In this document: one piece after another, positions 48,307 through 58,656 of the stretch
How the letters are laid out: each line of letters starts with the position of its first letter
How positions within the stretch are numbered: the first letter of the stretch is position 1
NCBI GenBank assembly: GCA_000149225.2
Contig: CM000690.1
Location: 372,001 to 436,000 of the forward strand
Origin: Lachancea kluyveri NRRL Y-12651
Lineage: Eukaryota; Ascomycota; Saccharomycetes; Saccharomycetales; Saccharomycetaceae
Direction: 5' to 3'
Length of the DNA stretch: 64,000 nucleotides
Position numbers and translations under genes: made by a program
The notes under the pieces: model-generated
Database searches by the model: none
Seen by the model: only the letters and a program-made list of their open reading frames with translations
Told to the model about the DNA's origin: nothing

Positions 48307-50700
48307 ATGTTTAGGAGACTATTGACAGCTACGAGGTGCTTTACTACTAAGTCAAATGTCTCGAAGCTGAGAAATATTGGGATCATTGCACACATTGATG
48401 CCGGTAAAACAACAACAACAGAACGTATGCTGTATTTCTCAGGTAAAACCAAACGGATTGGTGACGTTGATCAAGGGGACACCATTACAGATTTTCTGCC
48501 ACAAGAAAGATCGAGGGGCATTACTATCCAAAGTGCTGCAATCTCGTTCAACTGGCAAGATAACTTCAAAATTAACCTGATTGATACTCCGGGACATGCC
48601 GATTTTACGTTTGAGGTTATCAGATCGTTGAAAGTACTAGATGGATGTGTAACCATATTGGATGCTGTAGCAGGTGTTGAGGCACAGACAGAGAAAGTTT
48701 GGAGACAATCGAAAGGCATCCCGAAGGTCTGTTTTATAAATAAGATGGATAGGACAGGCGCTGGATACAGTAGAACGGTTAAGGAATTGATAGTAAAAAT
48801 GAATACAAGGGCATTACTAGTGAATGTCCCAATATTCTCATATGATGCAAGTACCAGAGAATCCGTTTTTGAGGGTGTTTTGGATGTAGTGAATGGAAAA
48901 GCTTTGAAATGGATTTCCAATGATCCAGATAACATTATTGTAGAAAACGTGTCTGAAGGCTCCAAGTATTTTGAGGAATTGAAAAGCTGCAGGGAGTCTA
49001 TAGTAGAGACTTTAAGTGAAATTGATGAAGAACTGGTAGAACACTTTTTGGAGGAAGCTGAGGGTGATTACATGAAAGTCCACCCTGCCCAGATAAACAA
49101 ATCGATTCGTCACGCAACATTAACACACCACGCCACACCCATTTTATGCGGTGCTTCATTTAAAAACATCGGTGTTCAACCCCTGTTAGACGCTGTAGTG
49201 AATTACTTACCATCACCTGCGGAGGCAAAGTTCCCTGAATTAAACCATAGTGATGTGCCAATGAAATACAACCCAAAGAATGGTATTGTGATCAACAACA
49301 ACAAAAGTCTATGCGTCGCAATGGCCTTCAAAGTAGTCACTGATCCAATTAGGGGCATCATGGTTTTTATCAGAGTTTACTCGGGTACATTAAATAGCGG
49401 CCATACCGTCTACAATTCTAGCACCGGAGTCAAGTTTAAGATTGGAAAACTAGTGGTAATGCATGCCAACGTTCCAGAAGAAGTTAAGCAATTGGATGCT
49501 GGTGAAATTGGTGTCCTAACGGGAAGCACTGTTTCAGAGAACGTTCGTACAGGTGATACGATAATCTCACACACAATGAAGAGAGATGGGTTAAAATCTT
49601 TAAACAAAGCCACAGAGCTAAGTTTAAGAATAAACCCTATTGAAATTCCTCCTCCCGTGTTTAGTGCTGCTATCGAACCGAGAACCTTGGGAAATAGAAA
49701 AAGTATGGAAGATTCATTAGCAACTCTGACTAGAGAGGATCCAAGTCTTCATATCAGCAAGGACGAAGAAACTGGTCAGACTTTGCTAAGTGGTATGGGT
49801 GAGTTACACTTGGAAATTGCCAAGGACAGACTGCTAAATGAATTGAATGCAGAGATCGAAGTCGGCAAGGTCATGGTTTCATACAAGGAGACAGTTAATA
49901 AGGCCACACAGCCAAATTCTACAGAAACCGATGACGGCTATAAGCTAACTCTTGGCATAGAGCCATTTAAAGGGGGCAGGAAGGATAGTAAAGTGGCTGG
50001 AGAAGAGTGGCACTCTTTGGGTAGCGACAGCAATTACTTGGTCATGGAAAGACATCACGAATTCAACACTACGAGTAATTGGCCATTTCAAATTCCATAC
50101 GAGGCTCTTGTAAACGCATTGATGTCCAGTAGTATTGCTGCTTTACAAAAAGGTGGCACGATCGCAAACTTTCCGTTACATTCTACGGTAGTTCGTGTCA
50201 AAGGAGATTGGTCTTTACCACAAGATGCCACTAGTGCTGCGAAGGTACTATCACTGTCAAGACCCTTAATCACAACCGCGCTAAATCAACTTCAAGATAG
50301 TGACTACTCAGTTTTAGAACCAATAATGAATGTCGAAGTCTCAGTTCAACAACAGGACATGGGTGCTGTAATTCAGGATTTGACCGGTGCTCGTAAGGCC
50401 AATATTTTGTCGATTGATGAGGAGCATGAAATCGCCAGTGGTGCTGATAGTAACATTACATTCGAAAGGATTGCTGAAGAGCAATACCTGCCACGCGACA
50501 CAACGCTAGAATTAGCCAATATAAAAAACGAGAACAAAGTTAACAAAGTCATAAAAGCGCGAGTCCCATTAAAAGACATGGTTTCTTACACAAAAAAGTT
50601 GCGAAGCTTAACACAGGGGAGAGGCAACTTTCACATGGACTATCATGGGATGGAAAAGGTTACTCAGGAGCGTCTACAAAGTGTTTTAGAAAATTATTAG
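48307..50700 (+). CDS. MEF2: Mef2, mitochondrial elongation factor G2 (ribosome recycling GTPase)
   Basis: A 797-residue translational GTPase (S. cerevisiae 819). A short basic mitochondrial presequence of about 20 residues precedes the G domain with G1 AHIDAGKTTTTERM, switch/G2 RGITIQSAAISF, G3 DTPGHADF and G4 NKMD. Domains II to V follow, with the IEPRTLGNRKSMEDSLATLTREDPSL and GMGELHLEI blocks. Mef2 and its human counterpart GFM2 work with the recycling factor Rrf1 to split mitochondrial ribosomes after termination. It is divergent from GCN3. Confidence 0.96.
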   Translation: MFRRLLTATRCFTTKSNVSKLRNIGIIAHIDAGKTTTTERMLYFSGKTKRIGDVDQGDTITDFLPQERSRGITIQSAAISFNWQDNFKINLIDTPGHADFTFEVIRSLKVLDGCVTILDAVAGVEAQTEKVWRQSKGIPKVCFINKMDRTGAGYSRTVKELIVKMNTRALLVNVPIFSYDASTRESVFEGVLDVVNGKALKWISNDPDNIIVENVSEGSKYFEELKSCRESIVETLSEIDEELVEHFLEEAEGDYMKVHPAQINKSIRHATLTHHATPILCGASFKNIGVQPLLDAVVNYLPSPAEAKFPELNHSDVPMKYNPKNGIVINNNKSLCVAMAFKVVTDPIRGIMVFIRVYSGTLNSGHTVYNSSTGVKFKIGKLVVMHANVPEEVKQLDAGEIGVLTGSTVSENVRTGDTIISHTMKRDGLKSLNKATELSLRINPIEIPPPVFSAAIEPRTLGNRKSMEDSLATLTREDPSLHISKDEETGQTLLSGMGELHLEIAKDRLLNELNAEIEVGKVMVSYKETVNKATQPNSTETDDGYKLTLGIEPFKGGRKDSKVAGEEWHSLGSDSNYLVMERHHEFNTTSNWPFQIPYEALVNALMSSSIAALQKGGTIANFPLHSTVVRVKGDWSLPQDATSAAKVLSLSRPLITTALNQLQDSDYSVLEPIMNVEVSVQQQDMGAVIQDLTGARKANILSIDEEHEIASGADSNITFERIAEEQYLPRDTTLELANIKNENKVNKVIKARVPLKDMVSYTKKLRSLTQGRGNFHMDYHGMEKVTQERLQSVLENY

Positions 50701-51211
50701 TAACTTTAAATATTGCGTTTGGTCATTGCTTGTAAATAGAACGAGAAATATACTTTCCAAAGGAAAAATTTACTGGTGTACTGTGAACTCATTTTAGTAA
50801 CACACGATTACCCACTTTATTTGGTATTATGTACTAAAGCAACACATATTAACGAGTAAAAGTGAGCAGAAATGACCTGACGTGAAGCAAGGAATAGAAT
50901 CGTGCAATGGTTTTTAAAGCAGGTATTCAAAAAACTTTGGAAAATAACTTCTGGTTTGACATAGTCAAACATCCAAGATTTAGAGTAACATAAAAATGCA
51001 TGTAGATGCATGCAAATGATAACCAACCCCATAAAGGCTCACACAAGTGATACAGATACATTAATTTGTATACCTATATTCAGCTTTACTTGGGTCTCAA
51101 GTCATTTGACATGATTTCGACTAATTGTCACTTATAGGCCACGAAACTCAAGTCTAAAAGCAAGTATTATCTCAAGCTCTGACATGTCATATTTGGTCGA
51201 CCGAATATTAT
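50701..51211. other. Intergenic downstream of MEF2
   Basis: A 511-bp AT-rich stretch leading to the third LTR. I see no gene and no clear older LTR remnant. Confidence 0.4.
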
Positions 51212-51545
51212 TGAGAAATACGTGAATATTGGGACAATTGTTGAGATTCCATTTTTGGTTAAGGTTATAATAATTTGGTATACGGTTATACTAGAAGTTC
51301 TCCTCATCTTTCTAGGAATCCAGAAAAGAGAGTCGATAACTCTATATACAATTATTCATATATCCTCTTTCCTTTTATATGTTTCTGGTTCGTTATCCTA
51401 TTACATTATCAATCCTTGCGTTTCAGCTTCCACTAACTTAGATGACTGTTTCTCATTCTTTATGTCACCTTATGACACTGTGTGTGATAATATACTAGTA
51501 ACACGAATACTAGTCGATGGTCGATAGTTGTATTCCGTTCCAACA
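51212..51545 (-). mobile_element. Solo LTR, Ty1/Ty2 (Pseudoviridae) family, copy C
   Basis: This 334-bp LTR, read from 51545 to 51212, is of the same family as the two near 3.4-4.5 kb and roughly 95% like them by eye. It lies about 118 bp upstream of tRNA-Arg, which fits Pol III-directed integration. Unlike the other two, its flanks (ATTAT and GTAAC) do not form a target-site duplication. There is no internal domain. Confidence 0.9.
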
Positions 51546-51662
51546 GTAACATAAATGCCTGCCTGTTAAGAGGTAATAATTTAAGGAAGCTCGACCCGAG
51601 GCATAAGCTATTAATTATGTGCTATATAAGAGATTCACAACGAGAGAGATCACTGAGTCTTA

Positions 51663-51756
51663 TTCCTCGTGGCCCAATGGTCACGGCGTCTGGCTACGAT
51701 TCAAAGTATCCACTTCTGAAACCAGAAGATTCCAGGTTCGACTCCTGGCGGGGAAG
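51663..51756 (+). tRNA. tRNA-Arg(ACG) with a 21-nt intron
   Basis: The gene begins TTCCTCGTGGCCCAATGG and ends at the acceptor strand CGGGGAA plus G at 51756. Anticodon ACG is at 51696-51698, followed by A37 at 51699. The CTGG anticodon-stem arm resumes as CCAG after 51721. Bases 51700-51720 therefore form a 21-nt intron after position 37, the canonical place. With it removed the RNA is 73 nt and almost identical to S. cerevisiae tR(ACG), whose genes have no intron. T-loop GGTTCGACTCC and an oligo-T terminator (51765-51772) are present. Confidence 0.93.
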
Positions 51757-51903
51757 GCTCTTTCATTTTTTTGGTGTACTTTTTTAAACTTCAGTACGTT
51801 TCGATGAGCCAGCTAATCCATGTTCGTTAAGTTTCAAAAATTTAATCATGTATATTTATACATATCTATTGTTTCCACATAAAGAAAAAAAAACGAAAAA
51901 ATT

Positions 51904-53895
51904 CTATAATTTATTGTTGCGTAAGTACTTTGAAATCTCATTACCCAAGAAATGACTGACTTCACCATTGGTATTGTCCAAGTGGGTCAACCTTAAGCAC
52001 AACTGCAGCAAAGTATAGTTTATCTCTTGTGTAACCTTGGAATCCTGCTTATAATTGGGGTGGTTCAAGATATAGTTACGAATGAACTTTGCTGCTGTTG
52101 GAAGTTTTCCACTGGCTCTATCAGAAATTAATTTCAAATAGTAGTACGTTCTTTGCATAGAAAGGTCAGGTGACTCACTTAGCTCTTGCCATGTTTTGGT
52201 AATATGACCTCTGTATTTCAAAATACGATTAATAAAGACCGGAAAAATACCACTCTGCTCGTTATGGAAAATTTCATCTATACTTAACTCACTAGTGCCA
52301 TCTAGATTGGATTCAAAAGATTTCTTCCAAAAAAATTTTGCATCTAAGATACCATCTCGTGAATGGGCTCTATCCATGTTTTCCCAAATTTGAGACATTG
52401 GTAAGTATGGATCTAGTTCGTCTCCAAATTGTAAGAAACACTCCACTAACAAATAGATAAAATTAGTGTATGCCGCATTCTCAAAATCCGTCAATTGGAC
52501 TTCCATAGGCCTAAATTCCACTCTCCAGCCAGGGACGTCTTTGTTATCGGGAGTGGCCTCTTGAGTCGGTGGTTTAAACCGCAAAGTTTGCCAGTTGGTG
52601 CTTTGGATATTTTCAAAGTGATCATTAGATTTGGAATTATCCTGATCAATGCTTTCTTGAAATATCACTAATGGGTCTCTGTCATATAGATGAGCAAAAT
52701 GCCTTGCCAAGTCATAGTCAAGTGAAATTTGGTCATTCTCCAAAAGCTTGTTCAGAACCTTCTCGTTAATAGGAACATCTGTGTCGTTGAATTTCCTGTC
52801 AAAGAAAGGATTACCTCCCAAAAATAGATCAACAACGCTATACCTGGACTTTGGAATTTCAAGCATCTTTTTGTGTTCATCTTTAGCAATTCCACCATAT
52901 CCATCATTATATCTTGGCAACAACGGTTTAGTACCACGCTCCACCGGGGTACGGTCATCCACAGCACCGGCAATCACGTTCCAACGAACGTCTTGGTCGG
53001 CAAGAAACCCTTTAAATACAGGAGCCGAAGCAGTAGCACACAGCATGATTGGAGCAAAATTGGCTAGCGCATCATATAGGTAACGCGCCTTGCCAATATC
53101 CGGGGCCTGGAAAGTCACTTGTAGACAAGAACAACCCATCCCGAAACCCATCGAGTCCATGTAGATGAAACCAGGTTTCGACGCTTTCTGTGCCTCCAGA
53201 TCTTCTGGGTAAAACCAGCTGCGCGCGTAGATTGAATCATCAGTCTCAGGCGTATAAACATCTTGGTACATGGGTATATTCATGCACACTTTTTCGCCAC
53301 GTCTTGTCCTGATATTTGCGGTCAAGGTAGGAAAACGGGCATGTCTGTTGATGATCTCATCGGGTAAAAACAGTGAGCGAGAGGCATTATTTTTGTGAGA
53401 CCAAGGATCTGGAAGGTTAATGAAATTCGAGCAACCCATTCGAGGAAACACAGTTAAACTTAAAGGAACCACAAGGTCATGGTCTTGATACCCTTTTAAC
53501 TTTTCTTCAGCAAGCAAACGTCTCTTTTCCATGTTTTTCTCAACGTAATCCCAAACTGCACCTTTATACGGACCCGCTGGCGTAGCCTCTAGCATAAACC
53601 TACCATACTCTGGATGGAAATGTACGTCTCTCTTATTACACAAAGCTAGGTCATCTGTGTTCAACGTTGTCAAGACGTCATCATGGGTAACGGAAAGCAC
53701 AACATTGCGGTTTTCCTTATTGAATTGACATACCATGTATTCGAGTTCATCACCCCAGTATAAGGGGTCATCGTGACGACGATTAGCAGCAAGGAAAATA
53801 TTTAGCAATTGTTCAATCCCGTTGTCTTTAACATGTTCGTTGTATTGACGGGAGTCTAGCCAAGGCAATGGCGTCCCCAACGAAAGTAGGCCCAT
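51904..53895 (-). CDS. GSH1: Gsh1, glutamate-cysteine ligase
   Basis: A 663-residue cytosolic enzyme (S. cerevisiae 678) that makes gamma-glutamylcysteine from glutamate, cysteine and ATP, the limiting step of glutathione synthesis. Eukaryotic GCS features are the MGLLSLGTPLPW N-terminus, DDPLYWGDELEYMV with the acidic active-site residues, FHPEYGRFMLEATPAGPY, SRSLFLPDEIINRHARFPTLTANIRTRRG, MDSMGFGMGCSCLQVTFQ and WRVEFRPMEVQLTDFENAAY. It is divergent from LSB6. A Gcn4-type TGACTC core lies at 54007 in the shared promoter, and no clear Yap1 site was seen. Confidence 0.98.
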   Translation of the reverse strand: MGLLSLGTPLPWLDSRQYNEHVKDNGIEQLLNIFLAANRRHDDPLYWGDELEYMVCQFNKENRNVVLSVTHDDVLTTLNTDDLALCNKRDVHFHPEYGRFMLEATPAGPYKGAVWDYVEKNMEKRRLLAEEKLKGYQDHDLVVPLSLTVFPRMGCSNFINLPDPWSHKNNASRSLFLPDEIINRHARFPTLTANIRTRRGEKVCMNIPMYQDVYTPETDDSIYARSWFYPEDLEAQKASKPGFIYMDSMGFGMGCSCLQVTFQAPDIGKARYLYDALANFAPIMLCATASAPVFKGFLADQDVRWNVIAGAVDDRTPVERGTKPLLPRYNDGYGGIAKDEHKKMLEIPKSRYSVVDLFLGGNPFFDRKFNDTDVPINEKVLNKLLENDQISLDYDLARHFAHLYDRDPLVIFQESIDQDNSKSNDHFENIQSTNWQTLRFKPPTQEATPDNKDVPGWRVEFRPMEVQLTDFENAAYTNFIYLLVECFLQFGDELDPYLPMSQIWENMDRAHSRDGILDAKFFWKKSFESNLDGTSELSIDEIFHNEQSGIFPVFINRILKYRGHITKTWQELSESPDLSMQRTYYYLKLISDRASGKLPTAAKFIRNYILNHPNYKQDSKVTQEINYTLLQLCLRLTHLDNTNGEVSHFLGNEISKYLRNNKL

Positions 53896-54144
53896 CCTAG
53901 TTGCTGTGACGGGATTATTAGCGGCAGTAAAACTAAGAGTCTAGTGGAAACTTATTCGTATTTAACTTAAATCCTTTTACGTCTCCCTCCCGCCTCACAT
54001 GTGGAATGACTCTGACAAATCAATGGTGAAAATTTCTACGCAGGCATAACAAGGTCATGTGACATGGTATGCAACCGATAAAGAGGTTTTAAACCATATT
54101 TGAATGCATTATGGGCAGAGCTAGTGAACTTGGATTCGAGAACA

Positions 54145-55836
54145 ATGTCTGAACAAGCTGACCGTGCCGTCAATGGACATGGTGTGGTTTCAGCCAACGT
54201 ATACGATTGGTTACAGTATCAAGATAACCCAGAGTTAACGAGCACGGGACAATCAAGGAAAGAGTCGTTTATATCAATGAACACTGTGAACAAGTGGAAG
54301 AATCTGTTTTGGAGTACTCCGGAACAAGTCGGTGTATTTAACTCGAGCAGCACTCCTCCGGAAAATGAGTACGAAATTCAACACTCTGTATTTAAGCCTA
54401 TAAGAGGTTACACGCATGCAATAAAGGGTTCTTGCGACGCCGAACGAGAGCACTTCCAGTATATTGTCTCTGAATGCATAGAGGCCATTAGAACATACCA
54501 CATTGAACCCCAAAGGATACAGGCAGGCTCCAGCGGATCTTACTTTGTTTACGGCACCACTAGTGCAGCACCCCTCGGTGTTTTCAAACCAAAGGATGAG
54601 GAGCCATATGGCCCGCTATCCCCGAAATGGACCAAATGGTGCCATAGAACCTTCTTCCCGTGTTTCTTTGGTCGGAGCTGTTTAATACCTAACTTGGGCT
54701 ACATCTGTGAGTCAGCAGCTAGTCTGCTTGATTCGAGGTTGCGAACCAATCTAGTTCCCTGGACTGATACCGTGGTATTGGAGTCCACTAGCTTCTACGA
54801 CAAAAGGCGATCATGGCTACTCCTGGGGGTGTGTAACGTAGAGCCTCGAAAGCAAAATAAATTGGGCTCATTTCAATTGTTTTTAACTGATTATGTTGGA
54901 GCAGATGAGTTCTTGAACAAATACCCATTACCAGGGATGTTTAGGGACAGATTGCCACACGTACAACGCCTGGCAACTAATGAATTTCACTGGGATAATG
55001 AGAACTTACAAAAATTTAGACTAGAGCTAGAAAAACTGGTTATCTTGGATTATTTGATGAGAAATACAGATCGTGGTTTGGACAACTGGATGGTCAAGAC
55101 GACAAAGTTAGGGAATGGGTCTTGGGAGATAAAACTCGCTGCCATTGATAACGGTCTTTCTTTTCCTTGGAAACATCCGGATGAGTGGAGATCTTATCCT
55201 TACGGCTGGCTGTACTTACCAGTAAATATTCTTTCACAGCCGTTTTCCGAACAGACTAGGAAGCACTTTTTGCCATTATTGACTAGCACTTCATGGTGGG
55301 AAGATTCTTTCAACCAATTTACAGAATTATTTAGCAGGGATAATGAATTCAAATGGCGTATGTGGAAGAAGCAATGGAGTATTATCAAAGGCCAAGCCTT
55401 CAACGTCGTAGAGACCTTAAGAAACCCAATGCAGGGGCCTTTAGAACTAGTTAGACGCACACGCTGTGTGGTAATTGACGAGTATATGGAAGTTCCAGCG
55501 TCTGAACTACCAATGTCAATACTTAGAGGAGCCATGAATGAGACAATCCCAATTTCATCCTCACCAATGGTACTATCCGCCCCTTCTGTGGACCAGGAAG
55601 AGAACTGGAGACATTATCTCAACGGCGAAATAACAGATGAGACATGGGAAACACAAGCAGAAGCTAGCGAAAACTACGATGCTACTGAGTTGTCCCCATT
55701 AATGGAGGATGAGGAATCCCATCCATTCGTTCCAGCACCAACGACAAAAACGCGACATACCAAGAAAAGCAAAACAGTGGTCATAGAAAGGCTTCAGCTG
55801 GTAACATCTAAGCCACCGGTTTTTACATGGTGGTAA
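54145..55836 (+). CDS. LSB6: Lsb6, type II phosphatidylinositol 4-kinase
   Basis: A 563-residue kinase (S. cerevisiae 607) that makes PI4P on plasma and vacuole/endosome membranes and binds Las17. Type II PI4K motifs are SGSYFVYG, GVFKPKDEEPYGPLSPKWTKW, a Cys-containing segment CHRTFFPCFFGRSCLIPN likely to be palmitoylated, the catalytic MRNTDRGLDNWMVK and the metal-binding AIDNGLSFPWKHPDEWR. The C-terminus ends in a basic patch and FTWW. The start is the ATG at 54145, because the open frame extends upstream only to a TTG at 54100. The GSH1-LSB6 order is as on S. cerevisiae chromosome X. Confidence 0.94.
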   Translation: MSEQADRAVNGHGVVSANVYDWLQYQDNPELTSTGQSRKESFISMNTVNKWKNLFWSTPEQVGVFNSSSTPPENEYEIQHSVFKPIRGYTHAIKGSCDAEREHFQYIVSECIEAIRTYHIEPQRIQAGSSGSYFVYGTTSAAPLGVFKPKDEEPYGPLSPKWTKWCHRTFFPCFFGRSCLIPNLGYICESAASLLDSRLRTNLVPWTDTVVLESTSFYDKRRSWLLLGVCNVEPRKQNKLGSFQLFLTDYVGADEFLNKYPLPGMFRDRLPHVQRLATNEFHWDNENLQKFRLELEKLVILDYLMRNTDRGLDNWMVKTTKLGNGSWEIKLAAIDNGLSFPWKHPDEWRSYPYGWLYLPVNILSQPFSEQTRKHFLPLLTSTSWWEDSFNQFTELFSRDNEFKWRMWKKQWSIIKGQAFNVVETLRNPMQGPLELVRRTRCVVIDEYMEVPASELPMSILRGAMNETIPISSSPMVLSAPSVDQEENWRHYLNGEITDETWETQAEASENYDATELSPLMEDEESHPFVPAPTTKTRHTKKSKTVVIERLQLVTSKPPVFTWW

Positions 55837-55983
55837 TTTAATGAGTAAGCAGGCATACTTAATATGTACTGCAGTCTTCGGTTTGTACTACATTCAATGT
55901 AGATAATACTATTCGTACACTGTGATATTATATACTATCTTGAAGAATTTAATTCAGAGCTAATACGTGTATGGCTCGTACAG

Positions 55984-58236
55984 ATGAATCGAAACGAAGA
56001 AAACCTTAAAGCAGGGTGGTATAGGCATCCAAAAGCTATAAAACCAGTAGGATTTTGGAGTGTGATGAATTTTATATCATGGAAAAAGAAAAAGCAAGCA
56101 ACTATTTCTGAAAATAGTAATGGAAATCTCTTCAAGGAAAGGGCAAAGGATTTGTTTGCAGGAAAAGTTAAGCATAGCCTAAAAGAGTCGCCAAGGATCT
56201 TGGAAGCTCAATTTGGGGAAAGCCTAGGGTTACGAACAAGGGTGTTACGTGAACTAGTCGAAACGGAAAAAATAGGTATTGGACCTCCAGACATGGTGCA
56301 TGTGACTCAATTTGACGAATTCCACCACGAAGAAGTTGGCGAGTACCATTATATTACCGGGATAGATTTATCATCAGAAATTATGCCAATTGCTTATCTA
56401 AATATGCTGAGGCTGAACGGCGACTTGAAAAAAAAGGATGGGAGGGTTTCAACGTATTGCTGTACTAATATCTTCAGCAATGTTGACATTAGAATAAGAT
56501 ACGAGTCGGAAAAGCACTACCAAGTCAGCGCGGTTGAATGCTCTACTGGTACCACAAATATTCAGCTAAGTGAGACGCTATGGGAGGAAACGTTTGTAAG
56601 CAGCTGTATTCGTACTGTTGTTATTAATCAGGATAGAGAGCGAAAATTGCCGGCGCTAGTTGAGTACCCATTTGCTTTCTGCAATGACATCGTTTATCTT
56701 GAAAAGGTCGTTAAAACCCTATGCAAGTTTTTGCCCCGAGGCGTTGAGGTAGGGTGTGATACCACAATATACACGTATCCCACACTTTTCCACAACTATT
56801 TGGTTGATACTCTGCTGGAACTTCTCTCCACTGCTCCTAAACTTTACGGTTTTACCATAGACACGTTAAAAAAACTGATTTACAAGGAGGAGTCAGAAAA
56901 TGAAGTGTGTTACCGCCTAGTTTTACTATCTGTTCTATTACGAAGTGGAACCAGAGATTTAGAGGCAATAAACTTTAGCAGCGAGACTCTTGTTAAATTT
57001 TATTCAAACCCTACAAGTTTAGAACAAAACGATTTACCATACATGACAGAGTTACTGAACAAACAGGCTTCATTTTTGATTTCGAAGGAGGACTACGCAT
57101 TAGCCCTTCCGATAGCAGAAAGAGCCACGAGGCTATCCTCGGACAATTTCCAAGCGTGGTACAACTTGGCAGTAATCTACATCAACTTACAGAAATATGA
57201 ATATGCTCTCTTAGCTATCAATTCTATTCCACAACTACCTTCCGTAGATGCTTTCAAAGAAGCAATATGGTCACAAAAGCTTGATAGTTATTACTATCTC
57301 AAACCACTTGGTGGCTATCCCGTTTCTGAACTTCACTCAAACGAATTTAACTACATCTCTTCCACGATGAGTGAAACCAAGGACCGTCATTTACATGACA
57401 TAATCTTCGGTCGTGTCATCATGCCAAATGAAGGAAAACGTGGCTACACTAAAGACATATGGGAAGGTGCTTGCATGCAATTAGGCCCTGTATATGGACC
57501 TCAAAGTAAAAACCTGATCAATTTTGTGTCCTCCCAAGAGGTTAAATCCCTGGAAAATATTGATTTGCTCTCAAGAAACACAATGGCAAACCAACATTCT
57601 CCATCATCATCAAAAGCTTATTACCTGCTGATGAATATTGTATCCGATATTGGGTGGAATGGGCTACTAGAATTAAGATCCAAAGTTTTTGTGATGGAAA
57701 GAGAATATGTTCAAAACACAAGTGAGTTGAACCACGATTTCAAATATAAGAGACTTTGTGAGAGATGGTTGGATGACTTATTTTTAGATCTTTATGAAGA
57801 TTTAAAGATAACGGTAAACTCACAAGAGCGAGGTGGGATCGAATACAGTGGTCTAGAGTGGGAACTGCTAGGATTAACATTGTTAAGAACATGGCATTTC
57901 TCAGATGCTGTCGCCTGCTTAAGAACAAGTGTTATGGCCCGATTTGACATTGTCAGCGCAGAAGCACTTTTGAGGCTTTATCTGTCTCAAGATCCACAAA
58001 AAAACAGTGCCATAGACCCGGCTATAGTTCTCTTGCTAGTTGCTCAGAAAGCTTCTTTTGAAAGCAGGTTCTATGACATGTGCCAATTACTAAATTTGCA
58101 AGTTTTGGGTCGTCTATCGGAAGAGTCAAGTGTCGAATCTGTTAGAAACCAAGTATATGCATTGCCTTTTGCTGAAACTGGCATTACCACCCTACTGGAT
58201 AGAATGCTGACATGGATACAAGAGATGTACGAGTAA
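55984..58236 (+). CDS. CHS6/BCH2: Chs6/Bch2, ChAPs/exomer cargo adaptor
   Basis: A 750-residue member of the ChAPs family (Chs5-Arf1-binding proteins). With Chs5 it forms exomer at the trans-Golgi and exports chitin synthase Chs3 and other cargo to the plasma membrane. TPR-like helices lie at about residues 355-415 (ALPIAERATRLSSDNFQAWY, then NLAVIYINLQKYEYALLAI). A C-terminal block around GLEWELLGLTLLRTWHFSDAVACLRTS is typical. CHS6 and BCH2 are duplication paralogs and this gene stands for both; flanks (LSB6 before, SAP after) match both S. cerevisiae segments. The short gap to LSB6 (147 bp) implies a compact promoter. Confidence 0.92.
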   Translation: MNRNEENLKAGWYRHPKAIKPVGFWSVMNFISWKKKKQATISENSNGNLFKERAKDLFAGKVKHSLKESPRILEAQFGESLGLRTRVLRELVETEKIGIGPPDMVHVTQFDEFHHEEVGEYHYITGIDLSSEIMPIAYLNMLRLNGDLKKKDGRVSTYCCTNIFSNVDIRIRYESEKHYQVSAVECSTGTTNIQLSETLWEETFVSSCIRTVVINQDRERKLPALVEYPFAFCNDIVYLEKVVKTLCKFLPRGVEVGCDTTIYTYPTLFHNYLVDTLLELLSTAPKLYGFTIDTLKKLIYKEESENEVCYRLVLLSVLLRSGTRDLEAINFSSETLVKFYSNPTSLEQNDLPYMTELLNKQASFLISKEDYALALPIAERATRLSSDNFQAWYNLAVIYINLQKYEYALLAINSIPQLPSVDAFKEAIWSQKLDSYYYLKPLGGYPVSELHSNEFNYISSTMSETKDRHLHDIIFGRVIMPNEGKRGYTKDIWEGACMQLGPVYGPQSKNLINFVSSQEVKSLENIDLLSRNTMANQHSPSSSKAYYLLMNIVSDIGWNGLLELRSKVFVMEREYVQNTSELNHDFKYKRLCERWLDDLFLDLYEDLKITVNSQERGGIEYSGLEWELLGLTLLRTWHFSDAVACLRTSVMARFDIVSAEALLRLYLSQDPQKNSAIDPAIVLLLVAQKASFESRFYDMCQLLNLQVLGRLSEESSVESVRNQVYALPFAETGITTLLDRMLTWIQEMYE

Positions 58237-58656
58237 TTTATTGTATAGCGCATCTTCTGCTTATGTATCGTTACCCTACTCCATAAGGTGTTACCCGGAC
58301 TGAAATTTCGTTGAAAATTTTTTCAGTGTTGTTTGTTCTTTTTGCTAGGCGCTAGCTAGGGTGGGTAGCAGAGTACCGGTATCGGTAATCAGAAGATTGT
58401 TCCACATAAGGAAGATAACCTTCTGGTAATTTAACCTTTTTTCGAAACTTTTTCAAAGATATAAAGACTTATATCTTTTTATAAAAGAGGCTACGTTGAC
58501 ATTTAAACGAGGCTCTACATTTTACTATTTTTTGTTGCAACAACAGGGTGGTGAAATCTCGAAAAGCCCAGTGATTACTGTAATATAGGACCCATTCCTT
58601 TTTTTTTTCGTGAAGCAGTTTGTTAAACTTATAATAGCAAAGTGGTATTAGTAGAG
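58237..58656. promoter_or_regulatory. SAP185/190 promoter with Reb1 and RRPE-like sites
   Basis: A 420-bp gap. TTACCCGG at 58291-58298 matches Reb1, which can also end transcription of the upstream gene. TGAAAATTTTTTCA at 58312-58325 is RRPE-like. No PAC partner is seen nearby. Confidence 0.55.
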
